Shown here in pieces: positions 42,410-50,884 of a stretch of DNA of 64,000 bases. The position numbers and the translations under genes are program-made. Numbering within the stretch: position 1 is the stretch's first letter; every line of letters starts with the position of its first letter. Source of the stretch: Erysipelotrichaceae bacterium (lineage in GTDB: Bacteria; Bacillota_I; Bacilli_A; Erysipelotrichales; Erysipelotrichaceae); NCBI GenBank assembly GCA_017539105.1, contig JAFYHQ010000024.1:1-64000 (forward strand). Reading direction: 5' to 3'. Below the pieces are notes generated by a model. It saw only the letters and a list, made by a program, of their open reading frames with translations. It was not told the origin of the DNA and made no database searches.

Positions 42410-43798
42410 ATGTTCAGACTTACAATTACCAATCCTTCCGATTCTACTTCATTCATCGACTATGGTCGTCATTTTATGGTGTTCGGAGAGATCATTCATG
42501 ACGAAGAACTTCCAGAAGATGCCGTTCTTTCCGTATACCTGTTTGACAGCGAAGGCAATACCGCCCGTCATGTGAAACAGATACGCAAAAACGACGAAAA
42601 CGTCTTCCTGGATCTGCCGGGAATGACTTTTTATCCGAAAGGCATGGATGATGATCGGAAGCAACTGCTGAAATTCGGCTTTCCGGAACTGCAGGTGAAA
42701 GATCTGAAACATCCTGAAGAATCCTTAAGAGACGCAACGATCAAAGCGTACTATAACGATACGCAATACAAAGCGCTCATCGTCAGCGCAAGCGATATGG
42801 AACATGGCGCTTTTCTGGATGATGGCATGCATTATCATGATGAAAACGGGAATCCTTATGACGTTTTACCGGAAGGGGAATATACGATCAGTGTTGAACT
42901 GAAGCAGAATGACCATCTTCTGGCAACAGCGAGCAGGCCGATCCGTATCTCCATCAAAGAAAAAGCGATCATCTGCCGTTTCAATCCGCTGGCTCATAAA
43001 CAGGCCATGGTGGAATTCTCCCGCCGGAAAGGGCTGGATATCACGACAGATACTTTGCCTGGTTATCTGGAACCGTACCTTGGCACATGGCTATATCACA
43101 TGGGATACCTGAAAATGTTCCGGGCAAACGATGTCGCATTCTATCAGAAAGCCGATGTGACGTTCTTTATCTATCTTTTTGATCCGGACAGCACTTCTTA
43201 TAAAACCGAACTTCCTTATCTGCGTACCCATCGCGATATCGAAGATCCAGAACATTTTACTTATTATCACTATGATATCGGCGAAGCAAAACTGCAGAAA
43301 TGTGAACGCAAAGGAAAAGCCATCCGTTTTCACGAAGATGAATTCCTCTATACCTGCAGAATCGACGTCGTCAGGAAAGAATGTCAGGAGAATGTATTCT
43401 ATCTCGATGAAAGTCAGGTCATCCGCAGCATCACCGATCTGAATGATGCGACTGTAAATTTCGGCGATACGATCGCCATCATGAATGTCGTAAGACCCGG
43501 GAATATCTCAAAGGAGTATCTGATCCTAAATGAAGACAATACCTACTCTATAGAGAATGAAATAGATACATTGCACTATGAATTCGTACTGGAAGATCAG
43601 AAGATCGAGACGGAACGGAAGCTGATGATGAAACGGATCAGCGATTATCCGCTGGCAGAGAGTGTTTTTGAAGCATACAATATCTTTTCGATCACTGAAG
43701 AAATGCGCAACAAAGATATCGCCATATCCATCAGCGCATATGACAGATCAGGGAACCGATGCAAAGGAAACAGCCGTTTTATTCTGAAAGTCAGATGA
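42410..43798 (+). CDS. Large hypothetical protein, no family recognised
   Basis: 462 residues, acidic and soluble, no signal peptide or membrane segment. It appears mostly beta-structured: an opening strand FRLTITNPSDSTSFIDYGRHFMVFGEI, and a segment YTISVELKQNDHLLATASRPIRISIKEK that looks like an immunoglobulin-like domain edge. A central part has CRFNPLAHKQAMVEFSRRKGLDITTDTLPGYLEPYLGTWLYHMGYLKMF, possibly an alpha-helical core. The end, VNFGDTIAIMNVVRPG and DIAISISAYDRSGNRCKG, is again beta-rich. It is a lone gene with a consensus promoter and its own terminator. The start at 42410 is set by the promoter. Function unknown. Confidence 0.65.
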   Translation: MFRLTITNPSDSTSFIDYGRHFMVFGEIIHDEELPEDAVLSVYLFDSEGNTARHVKQIRKNDENVFLDLPGMTFYPKGMDDDRKQLLKFGFPELQVKDLKHPEESLRDATIKAYYNDTQYKALIVSASDMEHGAFLDDGMHYHDENGNPYDVLPEGEYTISVELKQNDHLLATASRPIRISIKEKAIICRFNPLAHKQAMVEFSRRKGLDITTDTLPGYLEPYLGTWLYHMGYLKMFRANDVAFYQKADVTFFIYLFDPDSTSYKTELPYLRTHRDIEDPEHFTYYHYDIGEAKLQKCERKGKAIRFHEDEFLYTCRIDVVRKECQENVFYLDESQVIRSITDLNDATVNFGDTIAIMNVVRPGNISKEYLILNEDNTYSIENEIDTLHYEFVLEDQKIETERKLMMKRISDYPLAESVFEAYNIFSITEEMRNKDIAISISAYDRSGNRCKGNSRFILKVR

Positions 43799-43837
43799 TC
43801 GACTGTAATTCCTGTCCCAATCATATATTTATCTGGC

Positions 43838-43863
43838 AAAGCAGCAAAAAAGCTGCTTTTTTT
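43838..43863 (+). terminator. Terminator of the orphan gene
   Basis: An 8-bp stem (43838-43845 with 43852-43859) with a six-A loop, then T. Confidence 0.85.
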
Positions 43864-43898
43864 GTGCATATTATCTTTACTTTTATGATTCCATTTGC

Positions 43899-43940
43899 CA
43901 TAATAGTGGTAGAAAGTGGTCTAAAGTGGGGGAAAGTGGG
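43899..43940 (+). promoter_or_regulatory. mraZ promoter with four MraZ boxes at 10-base spacing
   Basis: A CATAAT -10 box (43899-43904), with a TTTACT -35 candidate 17 bases upstream, is followed by AAAGTGG at 43913, 43923 and 43933 and a degenerate copy (ATAGTGG) at 43903. MraZ is known to bind GTGGG-type tandem repeats before its own gene, so this is its autorepression site. The last box ends three bases before the ATG. Confidence 0.8.
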
Positions 43941-43942
43941 AC

Positions 43943-44380
43943 ATGTTCATCGGCCAATACACTCACAATCTCGATGCCAAGGGAAGGATCATCATTCCCA
44001 GCAAGTTCCGTGAAGAGCTTCATGCGACTTTCATATTGACATTGGGATTGGATGACTGTCTGACGATCTATTCCCTGGAACAATGGGAAAAGCTCTTCAA
44101 AGAGATCAACAAGCTTCCTACCACGAAAAGCGCAGTCAGACAGTATGTCAGAACGCTGACCAGTACCGCGACCGAATGCAGTCTGGATAATCAGGGGCGT
44201 ATCCCGATCCCGTCATTTCTGGCAAAAACGGTGAATATCACCAAAGAATGTGTCATCATCGGTGCCAACGATCATATCGAGATCTGGGATAAGCAGACTT
44301 GGGAGAACTACTACAGTATTGCTTCCGGAAACTATGAGGAAGTTGCTGAAAACCTCAGCGACTTGCTGAACAATGACTAA
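43943..44380 (+). CDS. mraZ: Transcriptional regulator MraZ
   Basis: 145 residues. Two SpoVT-AbrB-like repeats: MFIGQYTHNLDAKGRIIIPSKFREEL, then CSLDNQGRIPIPSFLAKTVNI. The DxxGR signature is visible in both. MraZ forms ring-shaped oligomers that repress the division cluster by binding tandem repeats, which are visible directly upstream. It overlaps rsmH by eight bases. Confidence 0.95.
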   Translation: MFIGQYTHNLDAKGRIIIPSKFREELHATFILTLGLDDCLTIYSLEQWEKLFKEINKLPTTKSAVRQYVRTLTSTATECSLDNQGRIPIPSFLAKTVNITKECVIIGANDHIEIWDKQTWENYYSIASGNYEEVAENLSDLLNND

Positions 44381-45287
44381 GCATCTGCCGGTGATGCCGG
44401 AAGAGGTGATCGATCTTCTGGATATCAGGAAAGATGGGATATATGTCGATGGCACGCTCGGAAGAGGGGGCCATGCGAAACTGATCTTAGAAAAACTGGA
44501 GAATGGGAAACTGTATTGTTTCGATCTCGATGAAGAAGCGATACGGGAATCGAAAGAACTCTTGTCCGACTATGACAATGTCGTATACATTCACGACAAT
44601 TTCAAAAACATGGATCAGTACGTGAGTGAAGTCGATGGGATCCTGCTGGATCTGGGAGTATCTTCGCCGCAGTTCGATGAAGGAGATAGGGGTTTCTCTT
44701 ACCGTTACGACGCTCCGTTGGATATGCGAATGGATCAGGAAGCGGAACTTACAGCCTATGATGTCGTAAACACATACGAAAGGGACGAACTGGTCCGTGT
44801 ATTGAGAGAATACGGAGAAGAGCGAAATGCCGCTAGAATCGCAGATAAGATCCTGGAGAACCGACCGATCGAAACGACACTGCAGCTGGTCGATGTGATC
44901 AAAAGCGCATTACCGGCCAAAGTCCTGTCCAAAAAAGGACATCCCGCAAAGCAGAGCTTCCAGGCGATCCGTATCGAAGTGAATCACGAACTGGATAGCC
45001 TGAAGAGTTTCCTGGAAATGTTCGACCACATTTTGAAGGAAGACGGAAGGGTAGTGATCATTACCTTCCATTCCCTGGAAGACAAGCTGGTCAAATACCG
45101 TTTTAAAGAGTTAAGCACGGTCGAAGACGACAAACGCATCGCCTTGCGGCCGGAAGAGATAAAAGAGCCTGATTATGTATTGCTGAATCATGGCAAGAAA
45201 GCCAGTGAAGCGGAACTGGAAACGAATAACCGTGCGAAAAGTGCAATCGTAAGAGGCATAAGGAGAACACATGGGAAGAATCGTTAA
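44373..45287 (+). CDS. rsmH: 16S rRNA m4C1402 methyltransferase
   Basis: 304 residues. HLPVMPEEVIDLLDIRKDGIYVDGTLGRGGHA contains the SAM-binding motif of RsmH/MraW. LLDLGVSSPQFDEGDRGFSYRYDAPLDMRMD and ITFHSLEDKLVKYRF are further hallmarks. It N4-methylates C1402 in the ribosomal decoding centre. It starts inside the mraZ end and overlaps ftsL by 17 bases, so the cluster is translationally coupled. Confidence 0.96.
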   Translation: MTKHLPVMPEEVIDLLDIRKDGIYVDGTLGRGGHAKLILEKLENGKLYCFDLDEEAIRESKELLSDYDNVVYIHDNFKNMDQYVSEVDGILLDLGVSSPQFDEGDRGFSYRYDAPLDMRMDQEAELTAYDVVNTYERDELVRVLREYGEERNAARIADKILENRPIETTLQLVDVIKSALPAKVLSKKGHPAKQSFQAIRIEVNHELDSLKSFLEMFDHILKEDGRVVIITFHSLEDKLVKYRFKELSTVEDDKRIALRPEEIKEPDYVLLNHGKKASEAELETNNRAKSAIVRGIRRTHGKNR

Positions 45288-45576
45288 AAGCAGAAAAAAG
45301 AAAAGAAGAATCAATTTCCTGCATGTAGCGGAAGCTCTTTTCACTGTGTCTCTGATCCTTTGGCTGGCGACAAGCCTCCTGGTCAATACGATGAATACCT
45401 CGCTGGCTATGAAAATCCAGGCGATGCAGGAAGAAGTCGACGCATTGAAACTGGAAAACCAGTCTCTTCGTTATGACATCAACACGTTACAAAACAAAGA
45501 AAGGATCTACGCTTTGGCACAAGAAGCAGATCTTTATCAGGATTCCGATAATATCATCGCAGTGACAGGTGGCTGA
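45271..45576 (+). CDS. ftsL: Cell division protein FtsL-like
   Basis: 101 residues: a basic cytoplasmic tail (GRIVKSRKKKRRI), one membrane helix (LHVAEALFTVSLILWLATSLLV) and a coiled-coil ectodomain (QEEVDALKLENQSLRYDI). This is the FtsL plan, although sequence conservation is low in the family, so position between rsmH and the class B PBP gene is the main support. AAGGAG precedes the ATG. It overlaps the PBP gene by one base. Confidence 0.85.
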   Translation: MGRIVKSRKKKRRINFLHVAEALFTVSLILWLATSLLVNTMNTSLAMKIQAMQEEVDALKLENQSLRYDINTLQNKERIYALAQEADLYQDSDNIIAVTGG

Positions 45577-47801
45577 TGAAACGCTGCAATCGCCTTTTGG
45601 GATTCCTATATTTTTTAATGTTTCTTTGTATTACGGTAATCATCGTAAATGTTTTTTTAGTTACGATCTTCAAGGTCCATGTCCGTTCGATGACTTCATT
45701 GGATGACTATGTCAGCTCGGTATCGAATGTCGATGAAAAGATCTTTGCCTCAAGAGGGAACATCTATGATGCCAATGGCACGATCGTGGCACAGGATGTG
45801 CAGACTTACGATATCATTTGCTACCTGGATCCGGATCGACTTTCAGCCGATGATGAGATCGCCTATGTCGATGATCCTTTGTATACCGCAAAAATGCTGT
45901 CACCGATCCTGGAAATGCCGGAAACGGATATCTATGAGATCCTCACCAGCAACACTGATTTATATCAGACCGAACTGGGTGCCAATGGGCGCAATCTCAG
46001 CGAGGAACAGCGTAACGAGATCCTTGCCATCGAAGATCTTCATGGCATCGGTTTCCGTAACTCTTACAAGCGTTATTATCCCTATGGAGAAACATTTGCT
46101 CCGCAGATGGTAGGATTTGCCCGTTCTGATGATAACGGACATCTGGTAGGAAATCTCGGGATCGAAGCATATCTGAATGATGAACTTTCAGGCACGGATG
46201 GCTATCATTCCTATCAGCGGGATAAGCATGGCTATATCCTGCCGGGAATGTATGATGAAACCATAGCCGCCATCGATGGCTTCGATGTCTATCTGACACT
46301 GGATATCGCTATTCAGGAAGCGCTGAATACCTGCCTGAATACGACCATGGAATCCAAGAATGCCAGCAGGGCATGGGGCTCGGTCGTCGAGATCAAGACA
46401 GGCAAGATCCTGGCTTGGGGTCAGACGCCTTCCTATGATCCGAACAATCTTTCTGCCGATGACGTACAAGTCAATTACGGATCGCAGCTTGCTTATGAAC
46501 CGGGTTCTGTCATGAAAGCGGTCATTTATTCGGCCGCCATGGATCTGGGTGTCTACGATGGCGATGCTTTGTTTGATTCCTCGCCATACTGCTATCTCGA
46601 TGATACCAGCAGGACTTATTCCGCTAACCGGTTGGGATGCATCTATAACGTTTCCAACCGTGAATGGGGAAGGATCCCTCTGGACTATGGACTGATCTAC
46701 TCCAGCAACGTTGCAACCGCGACGTTGCTGTCGCAATATGTGGGACTGGAAAACTATGAAGAATACCTTCATCGTTTCCATCTCTATGAGACCGTCAATT
46801 CGGACGGAATCGATGAAGTCTCCGGCTATACGAACTATGGTCTGTCTCCGGTCGATGACATCACCGCAACCTATGGCCAGGGTTCTTCTCTGACGATGCT
46901 GCAGATCATGCAGACTTATACGGCCATTTTTGGCAACGGAGAAATGCTGAAGCCATATTTCATCGAAAAGATCGTAGACCCCAACAGCAATATGACCGTT
47001 TATCAGGGAAAAAGAAACGTCGTAGATACCCCCATCAGCAAGGATACGGCCGATCAGATGCACGATCTTCTTCGCAGAGTCGTTTCCGATCCCGAAGGGC
47101 CCAGCAGGCACTATGCCGCAAAGACCGTCAATGTCATGGGCAAGACAGGCACTTCAGAAATCCCGTTGGATGGCGGTTACGATGAATCCATCAATATCAT
47201 TTCCTGTGTCCTTGGTTTTCCCTATGAAGATCCGGAATACATGATCTATTTCGCCTATGTTTCCCCTGAAACCGTCTATTATAATTATGATATCAAGCCG
47301 ATTCCCGATCTGATCGATCGCATCGCTTTGCTTGAAAACATCGTAATTCAGGATGACGCCAATAGCGAAAAGTATGTATTCCGATACGATATGTTCAATC
47401 TTCACTCCAAAACAATTACGGAAGCCCAGCAGATCCTGAACAGCTGCGATCTGGAAGCCATCATCATCGGCGATGGAACCAAGATCGTCGATCAGTATCC
47501 GTCTGCGGGATCGGATATCTATACGAAACAGAAAGTGTTCCTTCTGACCGATGGAAAAAATATCGGATTGCCTGATTTCATGGGGTGGACCCGAAAGGAT
47601 ATCATCAATTATGCCAATATGGCAGGAATCGATATCACGATAGAAGGATCTGGTACAGCGTACGAACAGTCGCAATCGCCCGGAACCATTATGGAAAACG
47701 GAAACAGCGTCATCATAAAGCTTCGCGATTATGCGATCGAAGAAGAAGAACCGATCGAAGAAACCGAAGATGAAGAACTTGACAATGATGATGATTATTA
47801 G
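45576..47801 (+). CDS. Class B penicillin-binding protein with PASTA domains (FtsI/PBP2x-like)
   Basis: 741 residues. One N-terminal membrane anchor, then the pedestal domain, then the transpeptidase: active-site Ser311 in SVMK (311-314), SSN at 376-378 and KTG at 523-525. Two C-terminal PASTA repeats (KTITEAQQILNSCDLEAI and GLPDFMGWTRKDIINYANMAGIDI) precede a strongly acidic tail. PASTA domains are typical of division PBPs in Gram-positives. It cross-links septal peptidoglycan. Its place in the mraZ cluster makes it the FtsI equivalent. The spoVD alternative is unlikely without sporulation genes. Confidence 0.92.
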   Translation: MKRCNRLLGFLYFLMFLCITVIIVNVFLVTIFKVHVRSMTSLDDYVSSVSNVDEKIFASRGNIYDANGTIVAQDVQTYDIICYLDPDRLSADDEIAYVDDPLYTAKMLSPILEMPETDIYEILTSNTDLYQTELGANGRNLSEEQRNEILAIEDLHGIGFRNSYKRYYPYGETFAPQMVGFARSDDNGHLVGNLGIEAYLNDELSGTDGYHSYQRDKHGYILPGMYDETIAAIDGFDVYLTLDIAIQEALNTCLNTTMESKNASRAWGSVVEIKTGKILAWGQTPSYDPNNLSADDVQVNYGSQLAYEPGSVMKAVIYSAAMDLGVYDGDALFDSSPYCYLDDTSRTYSANRLGCIYNVSNREWGRIPLDYGLIYSSNVATATLLSQYVGLENYEEYLHRFHLYETVNSDGIDEVSGYTNYGLSPVDDITATYGQGSSLTMLQIMQTYTAIFGNGEMLKPYFIEKIVDPNSNMTVYQGKRNVVDTPISKDTADQMHDLLRRVVSDPEGPSRHYAAKTVNVMGKTGTSEIPLDGGYDESINIISCVLGFPYEDPEYMIYFAYVSPETVYYNYDIKPIPDLIDRIALLENIVIQDDANSEKYVFRYDMFNLHSKTITEAQQILNSCDLEAIIIGDGTKIVDQYPSAGSDIYTKQKVFLLTDGKNIGLPDFMGWTRKDIINYANMAGIDITIEGSGTAYEQSQSPGTIMENGNSVIIKLRDYAIEEEEPIEETEDEELDNDDDY

Positions 47802-47809
47802 GGTATGAT
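47779..47809 (+). promoter_or_regulatory. Possible internal promoter for mraY
   Basis: TTGACA (47779-47784) and TATGAT (47804-47809) are 19 bases apart, wider than ideal. The -10 ends eight bases before the mraY ATG and no clear ribosome-binding site exists. It overlaps the acidic tail codons of the PBP gene. Weak. Confidence 0.3.
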
Positions 47810-47817
47810 ATTAGGGT

Positions 47818-48789
47818 ATGGAAAACGATATTCTGTTTCTGATCGGATTTGTTGCGGCACTGATTCTGATGCTTGTCGGCATGCCTTTGTTTATTCGTTT
47901 CTTAAAGAAAAGAGAGATCAATCAGGTCACTTCGGAATATGCGTTAGTTGAATTCAAGAATAAAGAAAAAACGCCGATCATGGGAGGACTCTTGTTTGTG
48001 GTCATTCCTGTGATCGTTTTCTTTTGCATCGATCGTATGGCTTTTACAGATAAGAAAGCTTTGTTTATCGCTTTATCTTATCTTTTGTATTGTTCCGTAG
48101 GCTTTATCGATGACGCTTTGGTGATCCGCTCGCATACCAACGACGGACTGTCACCATGGACCAGGCTGGGAATGGAACTGCTGTATACCTCGTTACTATT
48201 CTATTTCTTCAAAGATATCCTGCCTTTGCAGGTCACGATTCCTTTCCTTCACATCCATATCGTTTTGCCTTGGTTCATTTATCTTCCATTCATGATCCTT
48301 CTGTATATGGCAGAAGCAAACGCAGTCAATTTTACCGATGGAATGGACGGCTTATGCGCAGGAGTGTCCTTTATCGCGCTGCTTCCTGTCGTGATCTTCT
48401 CCTTGCATGAGGACTGGCACATCGCTTTGCTGCTGGTATGCATTCTGGCGGGTCTTTTAGGCTATCTGCGCTTCAATTTCCATCCTGCCAGGATTTTCAT
48501 GGGCGACAGCGGATCGCTTGCTCTGGGAGCTCTATTTGCTTCGACAGGACTCTTATTCGACAAGTGTTTCGCACTGTTCTTCATCGGCGGCGTCTTTGTC
48601 ATCGAGATGTTCTGCGTCGTCCTTCAGCAAGTCAGCGTCCGTCTGTTCCATAAACGCATCTTCTCCTATACGCCGATCCATTACGCGTTCGTCCTGAAAG
48701 GTTTCAGAGAATCCAATATCGTCCTGAATTTCTATCTGCTGGCGATGATACTGTCCCTGATCGGATTGTTTATCGGACTTCACACATGA
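47818..48789 (+). CDS. mraY: Phospho-N-acetylmuramoyl-pentapeptide transferase
   Basis: 323 residues with about ten membrane helices. Motifs: TPIMGGLLFV, NFTDGMDGLCAG (catalytic Asp region) and RIFMGDSGSLALGA. It transfers phospho-MurNAc-pentapeptide to undecaprenyl phosphate to make lipid I. It is the last division-cluster gene here: recJ follows with a four-base overlap instead of murD and ftsW. No proper ribosome-binding site is seen before the ATG. Confidence 0.95.
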   Translation: MENDILFLIGFVAALILMLVGMPLFIRFLKKREINQVTSEYALVEFKNKEKTPIMGGLLFVVIPVIVFFCIDRMAFTDKKALFIALSYLLYCSVGFIDDALVIRSHTNDGLSPWTRLGMELLYTSLLFYFFKDILPLQVTIPFLHIHIVLPWFIYLPFMILLYMAEANAVNFTDGMDGLCAGVSFIALLPVVIFSLHEDWHIALLLVCILAGLLGYLRFNFHPARIFMGDSGSLALGALFASTGLLFDKCFALFFIGGVFVIEMFCVVLQQVSVRLFHKRIFSYTPIHYAFVLKGFRESNIVLNFYLLAMILSLIGLFIGLHT

Positions 48790-50342
48790 AGTATCGTTTT
48801 CTTGAAGATGATCGAAGCTTGAAAGAAAGGATATGCCAGCTCAACGGAATCGATCCCACAGAGCTGGAGATATCCGCTTTTTTGAATATGCAAGAGATTC
48901 CTGAAGTTGTCGCATTCAAAGAAACGATACTGGACAATAGAGAGAAGCGATATCTGATCGTAGGGGATTATGACTGCGACGGGATCTGTGCGACCGTCAT
49001 TATAAAGAGATTGCTGGATCGTCTGAATATCTTGAACAACTATATCATTCCATCCCGTTCCAGGCAGGGTTACGGTCTGAACGAAGAAATCGTGAACAAT
49101 GCCCATGAATATCATTTCGATATCATCCTGTGCGTCGACAACGGCGTGACAGCTTATGAACCCATAAAACTGGCAAAAGAACATGGCATACAGGTCTTTG
49201 TGATCGATCACCATGAATACAGCGAACTGCCTGATTTTGAAGCACTCCTGCATCCGAATCTGCTTCCCGAAGCATATCATGATATGTGCGCAGCAGGATT
49301 GTGCGCATTGCTTTCGGATCATTTCGATTACGATGAGCTTTCCGCAGTCTACGGCGGCTTGGCGACGATCGCCGATATGGTTCCCGTTCTTCGATACAAT
49401 CGTTATCTGATTAAAAGGATGTACGATATCCTGAAGACAGAAGACATCCTGCCGATCCGTTATCTTCTCAATGATGCCGAACTGGATTATGAATCGCTTT
49501 CTTATACTGTCATTCCTAAGATCAATGCGATCTCCCGTCTGGAAGAACTGATGAATGTCAATCATATGGTCCGTTATCTTCTGGAGAACGATCCTTCCTG
49601 CAGACAGTATCTGGGATATATTGAGAAGATCAACCGGATCCGCAAGGAAGATACCAGGCTGATGTATGATTCTGTCAAAGCAAGCATCCGTGATGAGGAT
49701 TCTTTTCTATTGATCCGATCGGATACGTTCAAGGAAGGCTTGTGCGGGCTTCTGGCCAACCGGCTGATGAATGAATATCATAAACCGGTCGTGATCCTAA
49801 GCGAAAAAGAAGGGGAACTGAAAGGTTCCGGAAGAAGTCCTGCAGGTTTTGATCTCTACACGTATTTAAAGGTCTTTTCTGAGCTTTTTCATACCTTCGG
49901 CGGACATGAACAAGCCGTCGGTTTATCGCTTTCTACGGACGATTATGAGCGTCTCAAGGAAGACATCCGCAACAATCCCTGTGTCATACCGGAAAAGATG
50001 CAGGATGTCCTGCTGATCGATTCGGATAAGATCGATCCTGGACTACTGTCCCAGCTCGAAGCGTTGCAGCCATATGGCACTTCTTTCAAGGAACCCTTAT
50101 TCGCTATGCGAAACGTTTCCTATGCCAGCCGCTTCCTGGTAGCCCGCAAGTATCCCAAGTTCGTGATCAGCAGACAGCTGGAAGCCATTTCCTTCGATCC
50201 ATCTGATGCCAACAAGCCATTCGATACGATGATCGGCAGGATCAAGCGCGACCGGTATCATAAAAACCGCATCTCTTTCGTAATTGAAGAATTACTCCAG
50301 TTCTACTATAATTTAGATATATCAAAAGAGGTGACCTTATGA
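48786..50342 (+). CDS. recJ: Single-stranded-DNA exonuclease RecJ-like
   Basis: 518 residues, shorter than most Firmicute RecJ. DHH phosphoesterase motifs are complete: [24 protein letters not shown] and [10 protein letters not shown], then the DHHA1 motif [12 protein letters not shown] and [13 protein letters not shown] short OB-like ending is present, while the long C-terminal extension of Bacillus RecJ is absent. It degrades single-stranded DNA 5' to 3' in repair. Followed by apt and relA, the conserved Firmicute order. Overlaps mraY and apt by four bases each. Confidence 0.9.
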   Translation: MKYRFLEDDRSLKERICQLNGIDPTELEISAFLNMQEIPEVVAFKETILDNREKRYLIVGDYDCDGICATVIIKRLLDRLNILNNYIIPSRSRQGYGLNEEIVNNAHEYHFDIILCVDNGVTAYEPIKLAKEHGIQVFVIDHHEYSELPDFEALLHPNLLPEAYHDMCAAGLCALLSDHFDYDELSAVYGGLATIADMVPVLRYNRYLIKRMYDILKTEDILPIRYLLNDAELDYESLSYTVIPKINAISRLEELMNVNHMVRYLLENDPSCRQYLGYIEKINRIRKEDTRLMYDSVKASIRDEDSFLLIRSDTFKEGLCGLLANRLMNEYHKPVVILSEKEGELKGSGRSPAGFDLYTYLKVFSELFHTFGGHEQAVGLSLSTDDYERLKEDIRNNPCVIPEKMQDVLLIDSDKIDPGLLSQLEALQPYGTSFKEPLFAMRNVSYASRFLVARKYPKFVISRQLEAISFDPSDANKPFDTMIGRIKRDRYHKNRISFVIEELLQFYYNLDISKEVTL

Positions 50343-50851
50343 ACTTGAAAGACTATATCGCATCGATTCCTGATTTCCCAAGCGAGGGTATATTATTCAG
50401 AGATATCACGCCATTGATGGCTGACGGAGACGCTTTCAAAGAAGCCTGCGACCAGCTGATCGAATTCGCTGAAAAAGTAGGCGCTGAAGTCGTTGCCGGA
50501 CCGGAATCAAGAGGATTCATTTTCGGTTGCCCTGTATCCTATGCCTTGAATATCGGTTTCGTGCCATTCAGGAAACCGGGGAAACTGCCAAGGAAAACCG
50601 TTGCCTATTCCTATGCGTTGGAATACGGAACCAATGAGCTCCATATGCATGCGGATGCGATAAAGTCGGGACAGAAAGTCCTGATCATCGATGATCTGCT
50701 TGCGACCGGAGGTACGGTCGAAGCCGCGATCCATCTGGTCGAAGAACTGGGTGGGGAAGTCGTTGGCTGCGCGTTCCTGATCGAACTTGAGGATCTCAAA
50801 GGAAGGGAACGCCTCAAGGACTATGAGGTCTTCACTTTACTGAAGTACTAA
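50339..50851 (+). CDS. apt: Adenine phosphoribosyltransferase
   Basis: 170 residues. The PRPP-binding motif [13 protein letters not shown] is visible near residues 118-130, and [15 protein letters not shown] and [10 protein letters not shown] are conserved in Apt. Converts adenine plus PRPP to AMP. It can recover the adenine released by the nucleoside hydrolase at 9797. The start is set by AAAAGAGGTG. It overlaps recJ by four bases. Confidence 0.95.
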   Translation: MNLKDYIASIPDFPSEGILFRDITPLMADGDAFKEACDQLIEFAEKVGAEVVAGPESRGFIFGCPVSYALNIGFVPFRKPGKLPRKTVAYSYALEYGTNELHMHADAIKSGQKVLIIDDLLATGGTVEAAIHLVEELGGEVVGCAFLIELEDLKGRERLKDYEVFTLLKY

Positions 50852-50876
50852 AAAATCGAAGCACTGCTTCGGTTTT
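50852..50876 (+). terminator. Terminator-like stem after apt
   Basis: An 11-bp stem with one G-T pair (50852-50862 with 50866-50876) closes an ACT loop. The right arm ends in TTTT. Eight bases later relA starts without a clear ribosome-binding site, so relA may be read through. Confidence 0.6.
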
Positions 50877-50884
50877 CAATTATT

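Noticed and set aside
43903-43940. Tandem 10-base repeats as a CRISPR or minisatellite
   Set aside because: Only four units directly upstream of mraZ, with the GTGG core expected for MraZ boxes.
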